DNA of 64,000 nt from Streptomyces sp. SirexAA-E. GTDB lineage: Bacteria > Actinomycetota > Actinomycetes > Streptomycetales > Streptomycetaceae. The translations under genes were made by a program, and so were the position numbers. Below, piece after piece: positions 17,156-25,530 of this stretch. The DNA is taken from assembly GCF_000177195.2 (NCBI RefSeq), contig NC_015953.1, forward strand, positions 6,634,001-6,698,000. The letters are read 5' to 3'. Numbering within the stretch: the stretch's first letter is position 1; every line of letters starts with the position of its first letter. Below the pieces are notes generated by a model, which did not search any database, was not told the DNA's origin, and saw nothing but the letters and a program-made list of their open reading frames with translations.

Positions 17156-18799
17156 ATGGTTCGTGCAGAATCACCGCCGACAAAAAGAGACATCCCCGTC
17201 GTCCGCGCCGCCCTGCTGCCCGTCGTACTGATGGCCGGCGCCACCGCGGCCGGCGCGGTGCCGGTCAGCGGGGCCACCCGGGCGGCGGTCGTCTGGTGCG
17301 GTGCGGTCGCCACCGTCCTGGTCGCCACGCTCGCCGTCGCACTCCACCGCCGACGCCGCGCGATGCGCCTCCAGCGCGCCGAGTACGAACAGCGCATCGC
17401 CTTCCTGGAACACCGCATCGCCGCGCACGACCAGGAGACCGTACGGCTCACCAAGGAACTCCTGCCCACCGCCATCCGGCGGCTGCGCGCGAGCAACTCG
17501 CCCCAGGAGGTGATGCGCGACATCGTCGACGCCGACGAGTCGTACCGGAACCTGCCCAAGGCCCAACGCGCCCTGGTGCTCCAGGTCCTCGACATCGTCG
17601 ACAACGAGGAGGCCATGCGCGACTCCGCGCAGCGCGCCTTCGTCAGCGTCGCCCGCCGCGTCCAGGCCATCGTCAGCCGACAGGCCAGTGAGCTGCGGGA
17701 GATGGAGGACCACCACGGGCGCAACCCCGAGGTCTTCGACGACCTCCTGCGCATCGACCACGGCACCGCCCTGATCGGCCGGCTCGCCGACTCCATCGCC
17801 GTACTCGGCGGAGCCCGCCCCAGCCGTCAATGGCCCAAGCCGGTCCCGCTGTTCAGCGTGCTGCGCGGCGCCATGTCCCGGATCCTCGAATACCAGCGCG
17901 TCGACCTGCACTCGATCGCCAAGGTCGCCATCGTCGGCACCGCGGTCGAGCCGCTCATCCACGCCTGCGCCGAACTCCTCGACAACGCCACCCGCTACTC
18001 CCCGCCGCAGACCCGGGTGCACGTCACCGCGGTCGAGGTGCAGACCGGCATCGCCATCGAGATCGAGGACGGCGGCGTCAGCCTCAGCGAGGAGGCCCGC
18101 GCCCGGGCCGAGAACATGCTCGCCCAGGCCCAGGCCGGCATCAACATGAACGACCTGGGGGAGTCCCCGCGCCTCGGCATGGCCGTGGTCGGCCGGCTCT
18201 CCCGCATGTACCAACTCCAGGTCTCCCTGCGGCAGTCCGCGTACGGCGGCGTCCGCGCCGTCCTCATCGTGCCCCGCGACATGATCACCACGGGGCCCGC
18301 CCCCGGCATCGCCCACGGCATCGGCGCCACCTCGCGGCCGCAGAGCTCGCTCGACATGTCGCAGATGCAGCACGTCGTCCCGCCCCGGGGCAAGCGCAAG
18401 GCGCGCCCCGCCGCGACCGGCCCCGTGCCGTCGGTGACCGCGCCCGCGGCCGTGCCCGCGCCGACCGCCGCCGTCGCACGGCCCGCGGCAGCGGCGTCTC
18501 CGTTGGACGACGACGAGATCGTGGTGACGGAATGGACCGCCGGAGGGCTACCGCAGCGCCGCAGCCGCGGCCGCGCCCCGCTCGGTTCGCACAACCTGCC
18601 GCAGCAGGCCGCCCCCGCCGCCGAGCCCCCGGCCCCGCGCAGCGGGCACAACGGGCACGGCGGCTCGCGCCCCGGCGGTGAGGACACACCACCCGGCCTC
18701 TGGCTGGAGGCGTTCACGCAGGCCGTCAACGGTGTGCCCAAGGAGCCGCGAAGCGGCGAAGACTCTGACGACGCGTGGGACAAGGGAGACCAGAAGTGA
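17156..18799 (+). CDS. cvnA: Conservon sensor-kinase-like protein CvnA
   Basis: A 547-aa membrane protein. Two N-terminal membrane helices (about 17-35 and 43-62) lead into a coiled coil (about 63-105), a helical dimerisation region with LRIDHGTALIGRL, and a HATPase domain. The HATPase shows N-box AELLDNATRYSPP and EIEDGGVSL. A long Ala/Pro-rich, probably disordered tail starts near residue 375. In conservons CvnA is the membrane receptor to which the small proteins CvnB-D bind, by analogy with G-protein signalling. ATG 17156 follows AGAGGG. It is the first gene of a five-gene operon. Confidence 0.93.
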   Translation: MVRAESPPTKRDIPVVRAALLPVVLMAGATAAGAVPVSGATRAAVVWCGAVATVLVATLAVALHRRRRAMRLQRAEYEQRIAFLEHRIAAHDQETVRLTKELLPTAIRRLRASNSPQEVMRDIVDADESYRNLPKAQRALVLQVLDIVDNEEAMRDSAQRAFVSVARRVQAIVSRQASELREMEDHHGRNPEVFDDLLRIDHGTALIGRLADSIAVLGGARPSRQWPKPVPLFSVLRGAMSRILEYQRVDLHSIAKVAIVGTAVEPLIHACAELLDNATRYSPPQTRVHVTAVEVQTGIAIEIEDGGVSLSEEARARAENMLAQAQAGINMNDLGESPRLGMAVVGRLSRMYQLQVSLRQSAYGGVRAVLIVPRDMITTGPAPGIAHGIGATSRPQSSLDMSQMQHVVPPRGKRKARPAATGPVPSVTAPAAVPAPTAAVARPAAAASPLDDDEIVVTEWTAGGLPQRRSRGRAPLGSHNLPQQAAPAAEPPAPRSGHNGHGGSRPGGEDTPPGLWLEAFTQAVNGVPKEPRSGEDSDDAWDKGDQK

Positions 18800-19203
18800 T
18801 CCAGCAGCGGGGAAACATGGACTGGATGCTGAAGGAACTGGCCGACGACGTACCGAGCATCCACCAGATCGTGGTGCTCTCCGCCGACGGCCTGCGCATC
18901 GCCCGGCACGGCGGCGACCCCGATGTCGCCGACCGCCTCGCCGCCGCCTGCGCCGGGCTGCAGAGCCTGGCCGCGGCCGTCGCCACCGAGATCCCGTACA
19001 GCGACGGCCTGATGAAGCTCGTCGTCATCGAGGTCACCGGCGGATTCTTCTACCTGATGGCCGCCGGCACCGGCGCCTACCTCGCGGTCCTGGCCGGCGA
19101 GACGGTGGACGCCGGCCTGGTCGGTGCCCGTATGCGCGACATGGTCGTCCGTATCGGCGCGCACCTGACGAGCCCCCCGCGACATGACGGGCAGGCCGGA
19201 TGA
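18796..19203 (+). CDS. cvnB: Roadblock/LC7 protein CvnB
   Basis: A 135-aa roadblock/LC7-domain protein, a small alpha/beta dimer like the MglB-type partners of small GTPases. The typical segments IHQIVVLSADGLRIA and MKLVVIEVTGGFFYLMAAG are present. It probably regulates the nucleotide state of CvnD. GTG 18796 overlaps the stop of cvnA (GTGA) and is preceded by AGGGAG. Confidence 0.94.
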   Translation: MIQQRGNMDWMLKELADDVPSIHQIVVLSADGLRIARHGGDPDVADRLAAACAGLQSLAAAVATEIPYSDGLMKLVVIEVTGGFFYLMAAGTGAYLAVLAGETVDAGLVGARMRDMVVRIGAHLTSPPRHDGQAG

Positions 19204-19568
19204 GTGCTCCCCGACGAGAACGCCGAAAGGCCGACCCGGAGCTGAGCGACCCGGAACGGCTCTACGTGATCACCGGTGACAACGACGGGGAGAGGGCGGC
19301 GCTCGACCTCGTCACGATGGTCGTGTCCCAGGCCGACCCGTCGCCCACCGTCCAGCCCGAACAGGCCGCGATCCTGCGGCTGTGCAGGGCACCGCTGTCG
19401 GTGGCCGAGATCTCGGCCTACCTGAGCCTGCCCTTCAGCGTGGTCACCTCACTCCTGACAGAACTCCTGGCGACCGAACTCATCGAATCGCGCGCGCCGA
19501 TCGTGCGTGCCGCGCTTCCGGACCGGTCCCTCCTCGAAGCGGTGATGCATGGACTTCAGAAGCTCTGA
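19200..19568 (+). CDS. cvnC: DUF742 protein CvnC
   Basis: A 122-aa DUF742 protein with a winged-helix-like fold. The conserved LYVITGD and the C-terminal PDRSLLEAVMHGLQKL are visible. In other conservons it interacts with the kinase-like CvnA. The start overlaps the cvnB stop by 4 nt, and its own end overlaps cvnD by 20 nt, so the whole block is tightly coupled. Confidence 0.94.
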   Translation: MSAPRRERRKADPELSDPERLYVITGDNDGERAALDLVTMVVSQADPSPTVQPEQAAILRLCRAPLSVAEISAYLSLPFSVVTSLLTELLATELIESRAPIVRAALPDRSLLEAVMHGLQKL

Positions 19569-20163
19569 CACGATCACGGGCCCCCGCAGCGAGGACGTCC
19601 TGCCCACCACGGCCACGGCCGCGGTGAAGGTCGTCATCGTCGGCGGGTTCGGGGTCGGCAAGACGACCATGGTCGGCTCGGTGAGCGAGATCCGGCCCCT
19701 GACGACCGAAGAGACCATGACCCAGGCCGGTGTCGGCGTGGACGACAACGTGGGGGTGGAGAGCAAGACCGCCACCACCGTCGCCATGGACTTCGGACGG
19801 ATCAGCCTCAGCGACGAGCTGATCCTCTACCTCTTCGGCACCCCCGGCCAGGAACGCTTCTGGTTCCTGTGGAACGGGCTGTTCGAAGGAGCGCTCGGAG
19901 CCGTCGTCCTCATCGACACCCGGCGGCTCCAGGTCAGCTTCGACGTGATCGGCCGCCTCGAGGAGCGCGGGGTGCCGTTCGTCGTCGCCGTCAACACCTT
20001 CCCCGACGCCCCCCACCACCCGGTCGAGGCGCTCCGCAACGCCCTCGACCTGCCGGACGAGGTCCCCATCATCGACTGCGACGCGCGACTGCGCGCCTCC
20101 AGCCGCGACGTGCTGCTGACGCTGATGCGCTACCTGCACAGCCTGGCCGTACCGCTCGGCTGA
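19549..20163 (+). CDS. cvnD: Conservon small GTPase-like protein CvnD
   Basis: A 204-aa P-loop protein. Motifs are the G1 loop GGFGVGKTT (about residue 32), a Ras-like G3 FGTPGQERFWF and a G4-like VNTF in place of the classic NKxD. It is expected to switch between nucleotide-bound states under control of CvnB and CvnA. Its first codons lie inside the end of cvnC. Confidence 0.94.
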   Translation: MDFRSSDTITGPRSEDVLPTTATAAVKVVIVGGFGVGKTTMVGSVSEIRPLTTEETMTQAGVGVDDNVGVESKTATTVAMDFGRISLSDELILYLFGTPGQERFWFLWNGLFEGALGAVVLIDTRRLQVSFDVIGRLEERGVPFVVAVNTFPDAPHHPVEALRNALDLPDEVPIIDCDARLRASSRDVLLTLMRYLHSLAVPLG

Positions 20164-20251
20164 CGGGGTGCGCGTACGCCCGCGATCCCGCCGCGACCGG
20201 CGGCGCGCACCCCACCCCTGTTCCCCGGAAAGCCCGATCCCTGGAGCCCCT

Positions 20252-21796
20252 GTGACGACCCCCTTCCACCACGAACCCGGATCGGTCCCCCAGCCGGTGC
20301 CGCCCCCCGAGTGCCCGGCCCACTCCATGGGCTTCGGGCCGGGAGGACTGCGCCGGTACTACGGCCCCGAGGCCGAGAAGGACCCCGCCGGCCTGTACGC
20401 GAAACTGCGCGCCGAACACGGCGCGGTGGCGCCGGTCCTGCTGCACGGCGACGTCCCCGCCTGGCTCGTCCTCGGCCACAGCGAGAACCTCCACCTCACC
20501 AGGACCCCCTCGCAGTTCTCCCGCGACTCCCGGCGCTGGCGTGCCCTCCAGGACGGCAGCGTCGCCCCGGACCACCCGCTCGCACCGATCTTCACCTGGC
20601 AGCCGGTCTGCGCCTTCGCCGACGGCGATGCGCACGAGCGGCTCCGCGGCGCCGTCACCGACAGCATGGAGCGCATCGACACCCGCGGCGTACGCCGGCA
20701 CGTCAACCGCTTCAGCAACCGGCTCGTCAACGACTTCTGCGAGAAGGGCGACGCGGAACTGGTCACCCAGTTCGCCGATCACCTGCCCATGATGGTGGTC
20801 TGCGCGATCTTCGGGATGCCCGAGGAGTACAACGACCGGATGGTCCAGGCCGCCCGCGACATGATCCGCGGCACGGAGACCGCCGTCGAGAGCAACGCCT
20901 ACGTCGTGGCCGCCCTGACCCGCCTGGTCGAACGCCGGCGCGCCAACCCCGAGGAGGACCTGGCCGGCTGGCTCGTCTCCCACCCCGCCGGGCTGACCGA
21001 CGTGGAGGTCGCGGAGCACCTGCGCCTCATCCTCGTCGCCGCCTACGAGTCGACCGCCAACCTCATCGCCAACGTCCTGCGGATGGTGCTGACCGACCCC
21101 CGCTTCCGCGCCCGGCTCAGCGGCGGCCACATGACCGTGCCCGAGGCGGTGGAGCAGACCCTCTGGGACGAGCCGCCGTTCACCGCGGTCTTCGGCCGCT
21201 GGGCGGTCGGCGACACCGAGCTCGGCGGCCAGCAGATCAAGGCGGGCGACGCGCTGCTCGTCGGCATCGCGGCGGCCAACACCGACCCGGCCGTCCGCCC
21301 GGACCTGACGGCGAACATGGAGGGCAACCGCGCCCACCTCGCCTTCAGCGGCGGCCCGCACGAATGCCCCGGCCAGGACATCGGCCGGGCCATCGCGGAC
21401 GTGGGCGTCGACGCCCTGCTGATGCGCCTGCCCGACCTGGAACTCGCGGTCGACGAGAGCGAGCTGAGCTGGGTCGGCAACATCATGTCCCGCCATCTCG
21501 TCGCCCTGCCGGTGAAGTTCGCGCCGAGCCCGCAGCAGGAGATCGACGCCGATCCGCTGACCTCCATCGCGGCCCGCCCCCGCGCCAGGACCGACTGGGA
21601 GGTCTCGTCGCCCGCCGTCCCGCGGAGCGGGGGCCCCTCCGCGGCCGGCCCGCAGCCCGGTCACGCCCCGGCGGGGGTCCGGATCGCCTCCCCGGCGTCT
21701 CCCGCCGCGCCGGACGCCCCGCCCGAGATCCCCGCCCAGCGCGGTGGACCGGCCAAGGTCTGGCAGGCCGTGGCGCGCTGGTGGAGCGGCCAGTGA
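20252..21796 (+). CDS. cvnE: Conservon cytochrome P450 CvnE, CYP157-like without ExxR
   Basis: A 514-aa cytochrome P450. The heme-binding loop FSGGPHECPG supplies the Cys ligand, and the I-helix has AAYEST at the oxygen-activation site. In the K-helix, where nearly all P450s have ExxR, this protein reads EQTLW before DEPP, so both the Glu and the Arg are replaced. That is the known hallmark of CYP157, the conservon-associated family of Streptomyces (for example RarE of the cvn9/rar locus). A Pro/Ala-rich tail of about 90 residues follows the P450 core. GTG 20252 has TGGAG 7 nt upstream and an 88-nt gap to cvnD. Confidence 0.93.
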   Translation: MTTPFHHEPGSVPQPVPPPECPAHSMGFGPGGLRRYYGPEAEKDPAGLYAKLRAEHGAVAPVLLHGDVPAWLVLGHSENLHLTRTPSQFSRDSRRWRALQDGSVAPDHPLAPIFTWQPVCAFADGDAHERLRGAVTDSMERIDTRGVRRHVNRFSNRLVNDFCEKGDAELVTQFADHLPMMVVCAIFGMPEEYNDRMVQAARDMIRGTETAVESNAYVVAALTRLVERRRANPEEDLAGWLVSHPAGLTDVEVAEHLRLILVAAYESTANLIANVLRMVLTDPRFRARLSGGHMTVPEAVEQTLWDEPPFTAVFGRWAVGDTELGGQQIKAGDALLVGIAAANTDPAVRPDLTANMEGNRAHLAFSGGPHECPGQDIGRAIADVGVDALLMRLPDLELAVDESELSWVGNIMSRHLVALPVKFAPSPQQEIDADPLTSIAARPRARTDWEVSSPAVPRSGGPSAAGPQPGHAPAGVRIASPASPAAPDAPPEIPAQRGGPAKVWQAVARWWSGQ

Positions 21797-21821
21797 CGGC
21801 GGGCGCGCGCCGCTGACGTAC

Positions 21822-21856
21822 GCGTGGTGCCCCGGACCTGACCCGGGGCACCACGC
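21822..21856 (+). terminator. Terminator of the conservon operon
   Basis: A perfect 14-bp stem (21822-21835 with 21843-21856) with a 7-nt loop begins 26 nt after the cvnE stop codon. It overlaps the upstream region of the next gene, so that gene needs its own promoter; a TACCAT -10 at 21865-21870 is available. Confidence 0.8.
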
Positions 21857-21878
21857 CCGGCCCGTACCATCGAGCAGC

Positions 21879-23225
21879 GTGAAGCTGACAATTCTTGGCG
21901 GTGGCGGATTCCGGGTGCCTCTCGTGTACGGGGCACTGCTCGGCGATCACGCCGAGGGCCGCGTCTCCCGGGTCACCCTGTACGACACGGACGCGGGCCG
22001 GCTCACCGCCGTCGCCCGGGTCCTCACCGAACAGGCCCGGGGCGTCCCCGACGCCCCCGAGGTCGTCGCCACCGCCGACCTCGACGAGGCCCTGCGCGGC
22101 GCCGACTTCGTCTTCTCCGCGATCCGGGTCGGCGGACTCGAAGGCCGGGCGGCGGACGAACGCGTCGCCCTCGACGAAGGCGTCCTCGGCCAGGAGACGG
22201 TCGGCGCCGGCGGCATCGCGTACGGGCTGCGCACCGTGCCGGTCGCCCTGGACCTCGCCCGGCGCATCGCCCGGCTCGCCCCGCACGCCTGGGTCATCAA
22301 CTTCACCAACCCGGCAGGCCTCGTCACGGAGGCCATGTCCCGGCACCTCGGGGACCGGGTCATCGGGATCTGCGACTCCCCGGTCGGGCTCGGACGGCGC
22401 ATCGCACGGGCGCTGGGCGCCGACCCCGACCGCGCCTGGATCGACTACGTCGGCCTCAACCACCTCGGCTGGGTCCGCGCCCTGCACATCGACGGACGCG
22501 ACGAACTCCCCCGGCTGCTGGCCGATCCCGCGCTCCTCGGCTCCTTCGAGGAAGGCCGGCTGTTCGGCGCCGACTGGCTGCGCTCCCTCGGCGCGGTCCC
22601 CAACGAGTACCTGCACTACTACTACTTCAACCGGGAGGCCGTGCGCGCCTACCAGGACGCCGAGCAGACCCGGGGCGCCTTCCTCCGCGACCAGCAGGAG
22701 GGGTTCTACGCACGGATGAAGGACCCGTCGGCCCCCGCGCTCGCCACCTGGGACCGCACCCGCGCCGAACGCGAGGCCACGTACATGGCGGAGAACAGGG
22801 ACGCGGCCGGCGCGGGCGAGCGCGAGGAGAGCGACCTGGAGTCCGGGGGTTACGAACAGGTCGCCCTCGCCCTGATGCGGGCCATCGCCCGGGACGAGCG
22901 CACCCGTCTGATCCTGGACGTCCGCAATCGGGCCACCCTCTCCGTGCTGGACGCGGACGCCGTCATCGAGGTGCCCTGCCTCGTCGACGCCAACGGCGCC
23001 CACCCGGTGGCCGCCGACCCCCTGCCGTACCACGCGGTGGGGTTGGTCACGGCGGTGAAGGCGGTGGAGCGCGCCGTGCTGGAGGCGGCCGGCAGCGGAT
23101 CCCGGTCGGCGGCCGTACGGGCCTTCGCCCTGCACCCGCTGGTCGACTCCGTCACCGTGGCGCGCCGGCTGGTCGAGGGCTACCGGGAGGTCCACCCGGG
23201 GCTGGCCTACCTCGACCGGCCGTGA
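21879..23225 (+). CDS. Glycoside hydrolase family 4 enzyme, probable 6-phospho-beta-glucosidase
   Basis: A 448-aa NAD- and metal-dependent GH4 enzyme, with the Rossmann loop LGGGGFR at residues about 5-11. The metal-binding Cys is in ICDSP, the His in GLNHLGW, and VINFTNPAG is the usual NAD-site strand. GH4 enzymes cleave phosphorylated or free glycosides by an oxidation-elimination route in the cytoplasm. The CDSP form fits the 6-phospho-beta-glucosidase-like subgroup, but the substrate is not certain. GTG 21879 is 8 nt after a TACCAT -10, so the transcript may be leaderless. Confidence 0.88.
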   Translation: MKLTILGGGGFRVPLVYGALLGDHAEGRVSRVTLYDTDAGRLTAVARVLTEQARGVPDAPEVVATADLDEALRGADFVFSAIRVGGLEGRAADERVALDEGVLGQETVGAGGIAYGLRTVPVALDLARRIARLAPHAWVINFTNPAGLVTEAMSRHLGDRVIGICDSPVGLGRRIARALGADPDRAWIDYVGLNHLGWVRALHIDGRDELPRLLADPALLGSFEEGRLFGADWLRSLGAVPNEYLHYYYFNREAVRAYQDAEQTRGAFLRDQQEGFYARMKDPSAPALATWDRTRAEREATYMAENRDAAGAGEREESDLESGGYEQVALALMRAIARDERTRLILDVRNRATLSVLDADAVIEVPCLVDANGAHPVAADPLPYHAVGLVTAVKAVERAVLEAAGSGSRSAAVRAFALHPLVDSVTVARRLVEGYREVHPGLAYLDRP

Positions 23226-23261
23226 ACGGCACGGGCCCTCCGGGCCGCCGAGGGCCGGGCC

Positions 23262-23702
23262 TCATGGCGTCGGCACGGCCCTCGGCGGCCCGGAGGGTGC
23301 CCAGGACGGCGCCACCCCGGTGACCTGGCACACCATCAGGTAGAGCGGGATGGGCGGGGTGTAGGGCGTCCGGCTGTCCGGCGCGTGGATCAGCCGCGGG
23401 CGCCCGCCCGGGACGCAGGCCCCCGTGACGTAGGAGGCCTGCTCCGGCCAGTCCAGGTCGAGGTCCGAGCCCGAGGGGACGATCCACCACCACCGGTCCG
23501 CGTCGGCGAACACGCACCCGGCACGCGGCAGATGGGACATCAGCCGGAATCCGTAGCGCGCGGGCACCCCCACGGCGTCGCAGCCCAGGCTCGCCGAGAG
23601 CGCGGGCGGCAGCGGCAGCCGGACACGGCCCGGTGCACCCGGTTCCTGAGCCGGGCGGGAACGGCGCGAGCCCATCAGCTGGTTCAGCGCGTGCCTCAGC
23701 AT
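23262..23702 (-). CDS. Conserved hypothetical protein overlapping the anti-sigma-like ATPase gene
   Basis: A 146-aa soluble protein, not recognised. Features are a basic N-terminus (RHALNQLMGSRRSRPA), a central RYGFRLMSHLPRAGCVFADADRWWWIVPSGSD and several Tyr/Pro turns near the end. The ATG at 23702 lies 7 nt inside the end of the upstream ATPase gene, so the two are coupled and likely act together. Its role is unknown. Confidence 0.75.
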   Translation of the reverse strand: MLRHALNQLMGSRRSRPAQEPGAPGRVRLPLPPALSASLGCDAVGVPARYGFRLMSHLPRAGCVFADADRWWWIVPSGSDLDLDWPEQASYVTGACVPGGRPRLIHAPDSRTPYTPPIPLYLMVCQVTGVAPSWAPSGPPRAVPTP

Positions 23703-24154
23703 GTCCGCTCCGGCCCGCTCGGCACCAGTGCCCACACCACGCGCCCGGAGGCGTCCGGCGCGTCGTGCGCGCCCCAGGCCGCGCTCAGCGTGTCGACGAG
23801 CAGCAGACCCCGGCCGTGTTCGTCGTCGGACGCGGGTGACAGCCGGGGCCCGCCGGGCTGGCGGCCCTGGTCCGTCACGGACAGACGCAAACCGGCTCCG
23901 GAGCACTCGAGTTCGCAGAGGACGAGTGCGCTGTCGGTGTGCACCACCGCGTTGGTGACCAGCTCGGACACGATCAGGACCGCCGCGTCGTGGGTGTCCT
24001 GGCCCACCCCCCACGCCTCCAGCCGGGACCGGGTCAGCCGTCGCGCGCCCGCCACGGACTCCGGGTGCGCCGGCAGCGCGAAGCAGTCACGGAGCGCTTC
24101 CGTCCCGGGGCCGCGATCCATGAGCCGGGGGATGAGCGCACTGCCAGGTGCCAC
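23696..24154 (-). CDS. RsbW-like ATP-binding anti-sigma factor-type protein
   Basis: A 152-aa HATPase_c_2 domain protein of the RsbW/SpoIIAB type. It has the N-box VSELVTNAVVHT, the G1-like VTDQG and the GRGLLLVDTLSAAWG G2 region. Many Streptomyces paralogues sit in WhiJ/AbaA-type clusters, as this one does, and are thought to bind partner regulators rather than act as classic anti-sigma factors. GTG 24154 follows GAGGAA. It is divergent from the helix-turn-helix regulator gene. Confidence 0.88.
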   Translation of the reverse strand: MAPGSALIPRLMDRGPGTEALRDCFALPAHPESVAGARRLTRSRLEAWGVGQDTHDAAVLIVSELVTNAVVHTDSALVLCELECSGAGLRLSVTDQGRQPGGPRLSPASDDEHGRGLLLVDTLSAAWGAHDAPDASGRVVWALVPSGPERTC

Positions 24155-24361
24155 GACCGATTCCTCACAGTGGGGGCTGTGTCACGCTGCGCACCGCCAT
24201 GGAACACGAGCGGGCGCGACTACGTGAACTGGTTCACTCGCCAACTCTCCCCCTGAACGGAACACTTGGCAAGGGGCACTCTGAAAAATGCAGAGTGGCT
24301 GTGTCCTTGTGGCGGTCGCGCATGGCACACTGCTCGAACACAGCGCATCGGGAGGTCTGAA
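24155..24361. promoter_or_regulatory. Divergent promoter region of the WhiJ-type cluster
   Basis: The 207-bp region contains an inverted repeat with perfect 7-bp arms, CACTCTG (24277-24283) and CAGAGTG (24291-24297), around the A-rich loop AAAAATG. GAACAC occurs near both ends of the operator half (about 24260 and 24334). The helix-turn-helix protein encoded next door probably binds here. Confidence 0.45.
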
Positions 24362-25222
24362 GTGAGCGAACCGCGGTCCGCCCCGACCGTGGGCCAGGTC
24401 GTCCTGGGCAAGCGCCTGCAGGACCTGCGGGAGCGCGTCGGCCTGAGTCGCGACCAGGCCGCGAAGGTGCTCCGTGTCGCCCCCGGGACGATACGCAGGA
24501 TGGAGACCGCCGAGGTCGGCCTGAAGATCCCCTACGTGCAGCTCCTCCTGAAGGCCTACGGCATCGCCGACGACGAGGCGGAGGCGTTCGTCGAGCTCAC
24601 CGAGGAGGCCAACAAGCCCGGCTGGTGGCAGCGCTTCCACGACGTACTGCCCGACTGGTTCAGCATGTACGTCAGCCTGGAGGGCGCGGCCTCCCTCCTG
24701 CGCATGTACGAACCGCATTTCGTCCCCGGTCTCCTGCAGACCGAGGACTACGCACGCTCCGTCCTGCGTACAGGCGCGGTCGGCCAGACCCGTCCCGAGG
24801 ACATCGAGCGCCACGTGGCGCTGCGGATGGAGCGGCAGTCGCTGCTCACCAAGGACGAGGCGCCGAAGCTGTGGGTGGTCATGGACGAGACGGTCCTGCG
24901 TCGCCCCGTCGGCAGTCCCGACGCCATGCGCGCTCAGGTCGACCGGCTCCTGGAAGCCACGGACATGCCCCATGTGACGCTCCAGATAGCCGAGTTCGCC
25001 ACGGGGCACCACCCCGGGACCTACGGCCCGTTCGTGCTCTTCCGCTTCGCCGTCCCCGAACTGCCGGACATGGTCTACAGCGAGTACCTGACCGGCGCCG
25101 TCTACTTCGACGCGCGTCCCGAGGTGGCTTCCTACCTCGAGGTCATGGACCGCATGGCGGCTCAGGCCGCCACTGCACAACGCACGAAGGAGATCCTCCG
25201 GGATTTCCGCAAGGAGCTGTGA
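24362..25222 (+). CDS. WhiJ-type helix-turn-helix regulator (XRE N-terminus, DUF5753)
   Basis: A 286-aa regulator with an XRE helix-turn-helix at about 15-75 (LGKRLQDLRERVGLSRDQAAKVLRVAPGTIRRME) and a DUF5753 domain from about 100 to 275 (WWQRFHDVLPDWF, YEPHFVPGLLQTEDYAR). WhiJ-like proteins in Streptomyces control differentiation together with a small DUF397 partner encoded next to them, and that arrangement is seen here. GTG 24362 follows GGGAGG. Its stop overlaps the DUF397 start (TGATG). Confidence 0.93.
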   Translation: MSEPRSAPTVGQVVLGKRLQDLRERVGLSRDQAAKVLRVAPGTIRRMETAEVGLKIPYVQLLLKAYGIADDEAEAFVELTEEANKPGWWQRFHDVLPDWFSMYVSLEGAASLLRMYEPHFVPGLLQTEDYARSVLRTGAVGQTRPEDIERHVALRMERQSLLTKDEAPKLWVVMDETVLRRPVGSPDAMRAQVDRLLEATDMPHVTLQIAEFATGHHPGTYGPFVLFRFAVPELPDMVYSEYLTGAVYFDARPEVASYLEVMDRMAAQAATAQRTKEILRDFRKEL

Positions 25223-25458
25223 TGAACCACATATACAACGGCATGCCGGCCGCCGACCTCGGCACCGAGGGCTGGTACAAGCCCTGGAGCGGTGGGAACG
25301 GCGGCAACTGCATCGAGGCCATGAAGCTGGCCGACGGCAGGGTGGCGGTCCGTCAGTCCGCCGATCCCGACGGACCCGCGCTCATCTACTCCAACGGCGA
25401 GATCGCCGCCTTCATCCAGGGTGCCAAGGCAGGACAGGCCGACTTCCTGCTCACCTGA
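25222..25458 (+). CDS. DUF397 small partner protein
   Basis: A 78-aa DUF397 protein with the usual WYKPWSGGNGGNCIEA opening and a VAVRQSADPDGPALIYS strand. DUF397 proteins are small effectors encoded with WhiJ-type regulators and are believed to antagonise them, in a toxin-antitoxin-like or BldB/WhiJ-like relation. AAGGAG lies just before the ATG, which shares its first base with the upstream stop. Confidence 0.92.
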   Translation: MNHIYNGMPAADLGTEGWYKPWSGGNGGNCIEAMKLADGRVAVRQSADPDGPALIYSNGEIAAFIQGAKAGQADFLLT

Positions 25459-25530
25459 CGCCCCGCCGCCTGCTGACGCCCCAGACGCTGTTCGCCGTAC
25501 ACCGACGACCGACGACCAACGGAGCGCGCC

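Noticed and set aside
17156..21796. Possible classical two-component system
   Set aside because: There is no response regulator; the gene order kinase-like, roadblock, DUF742, GTPase-like, P450 is the conservon pattern.
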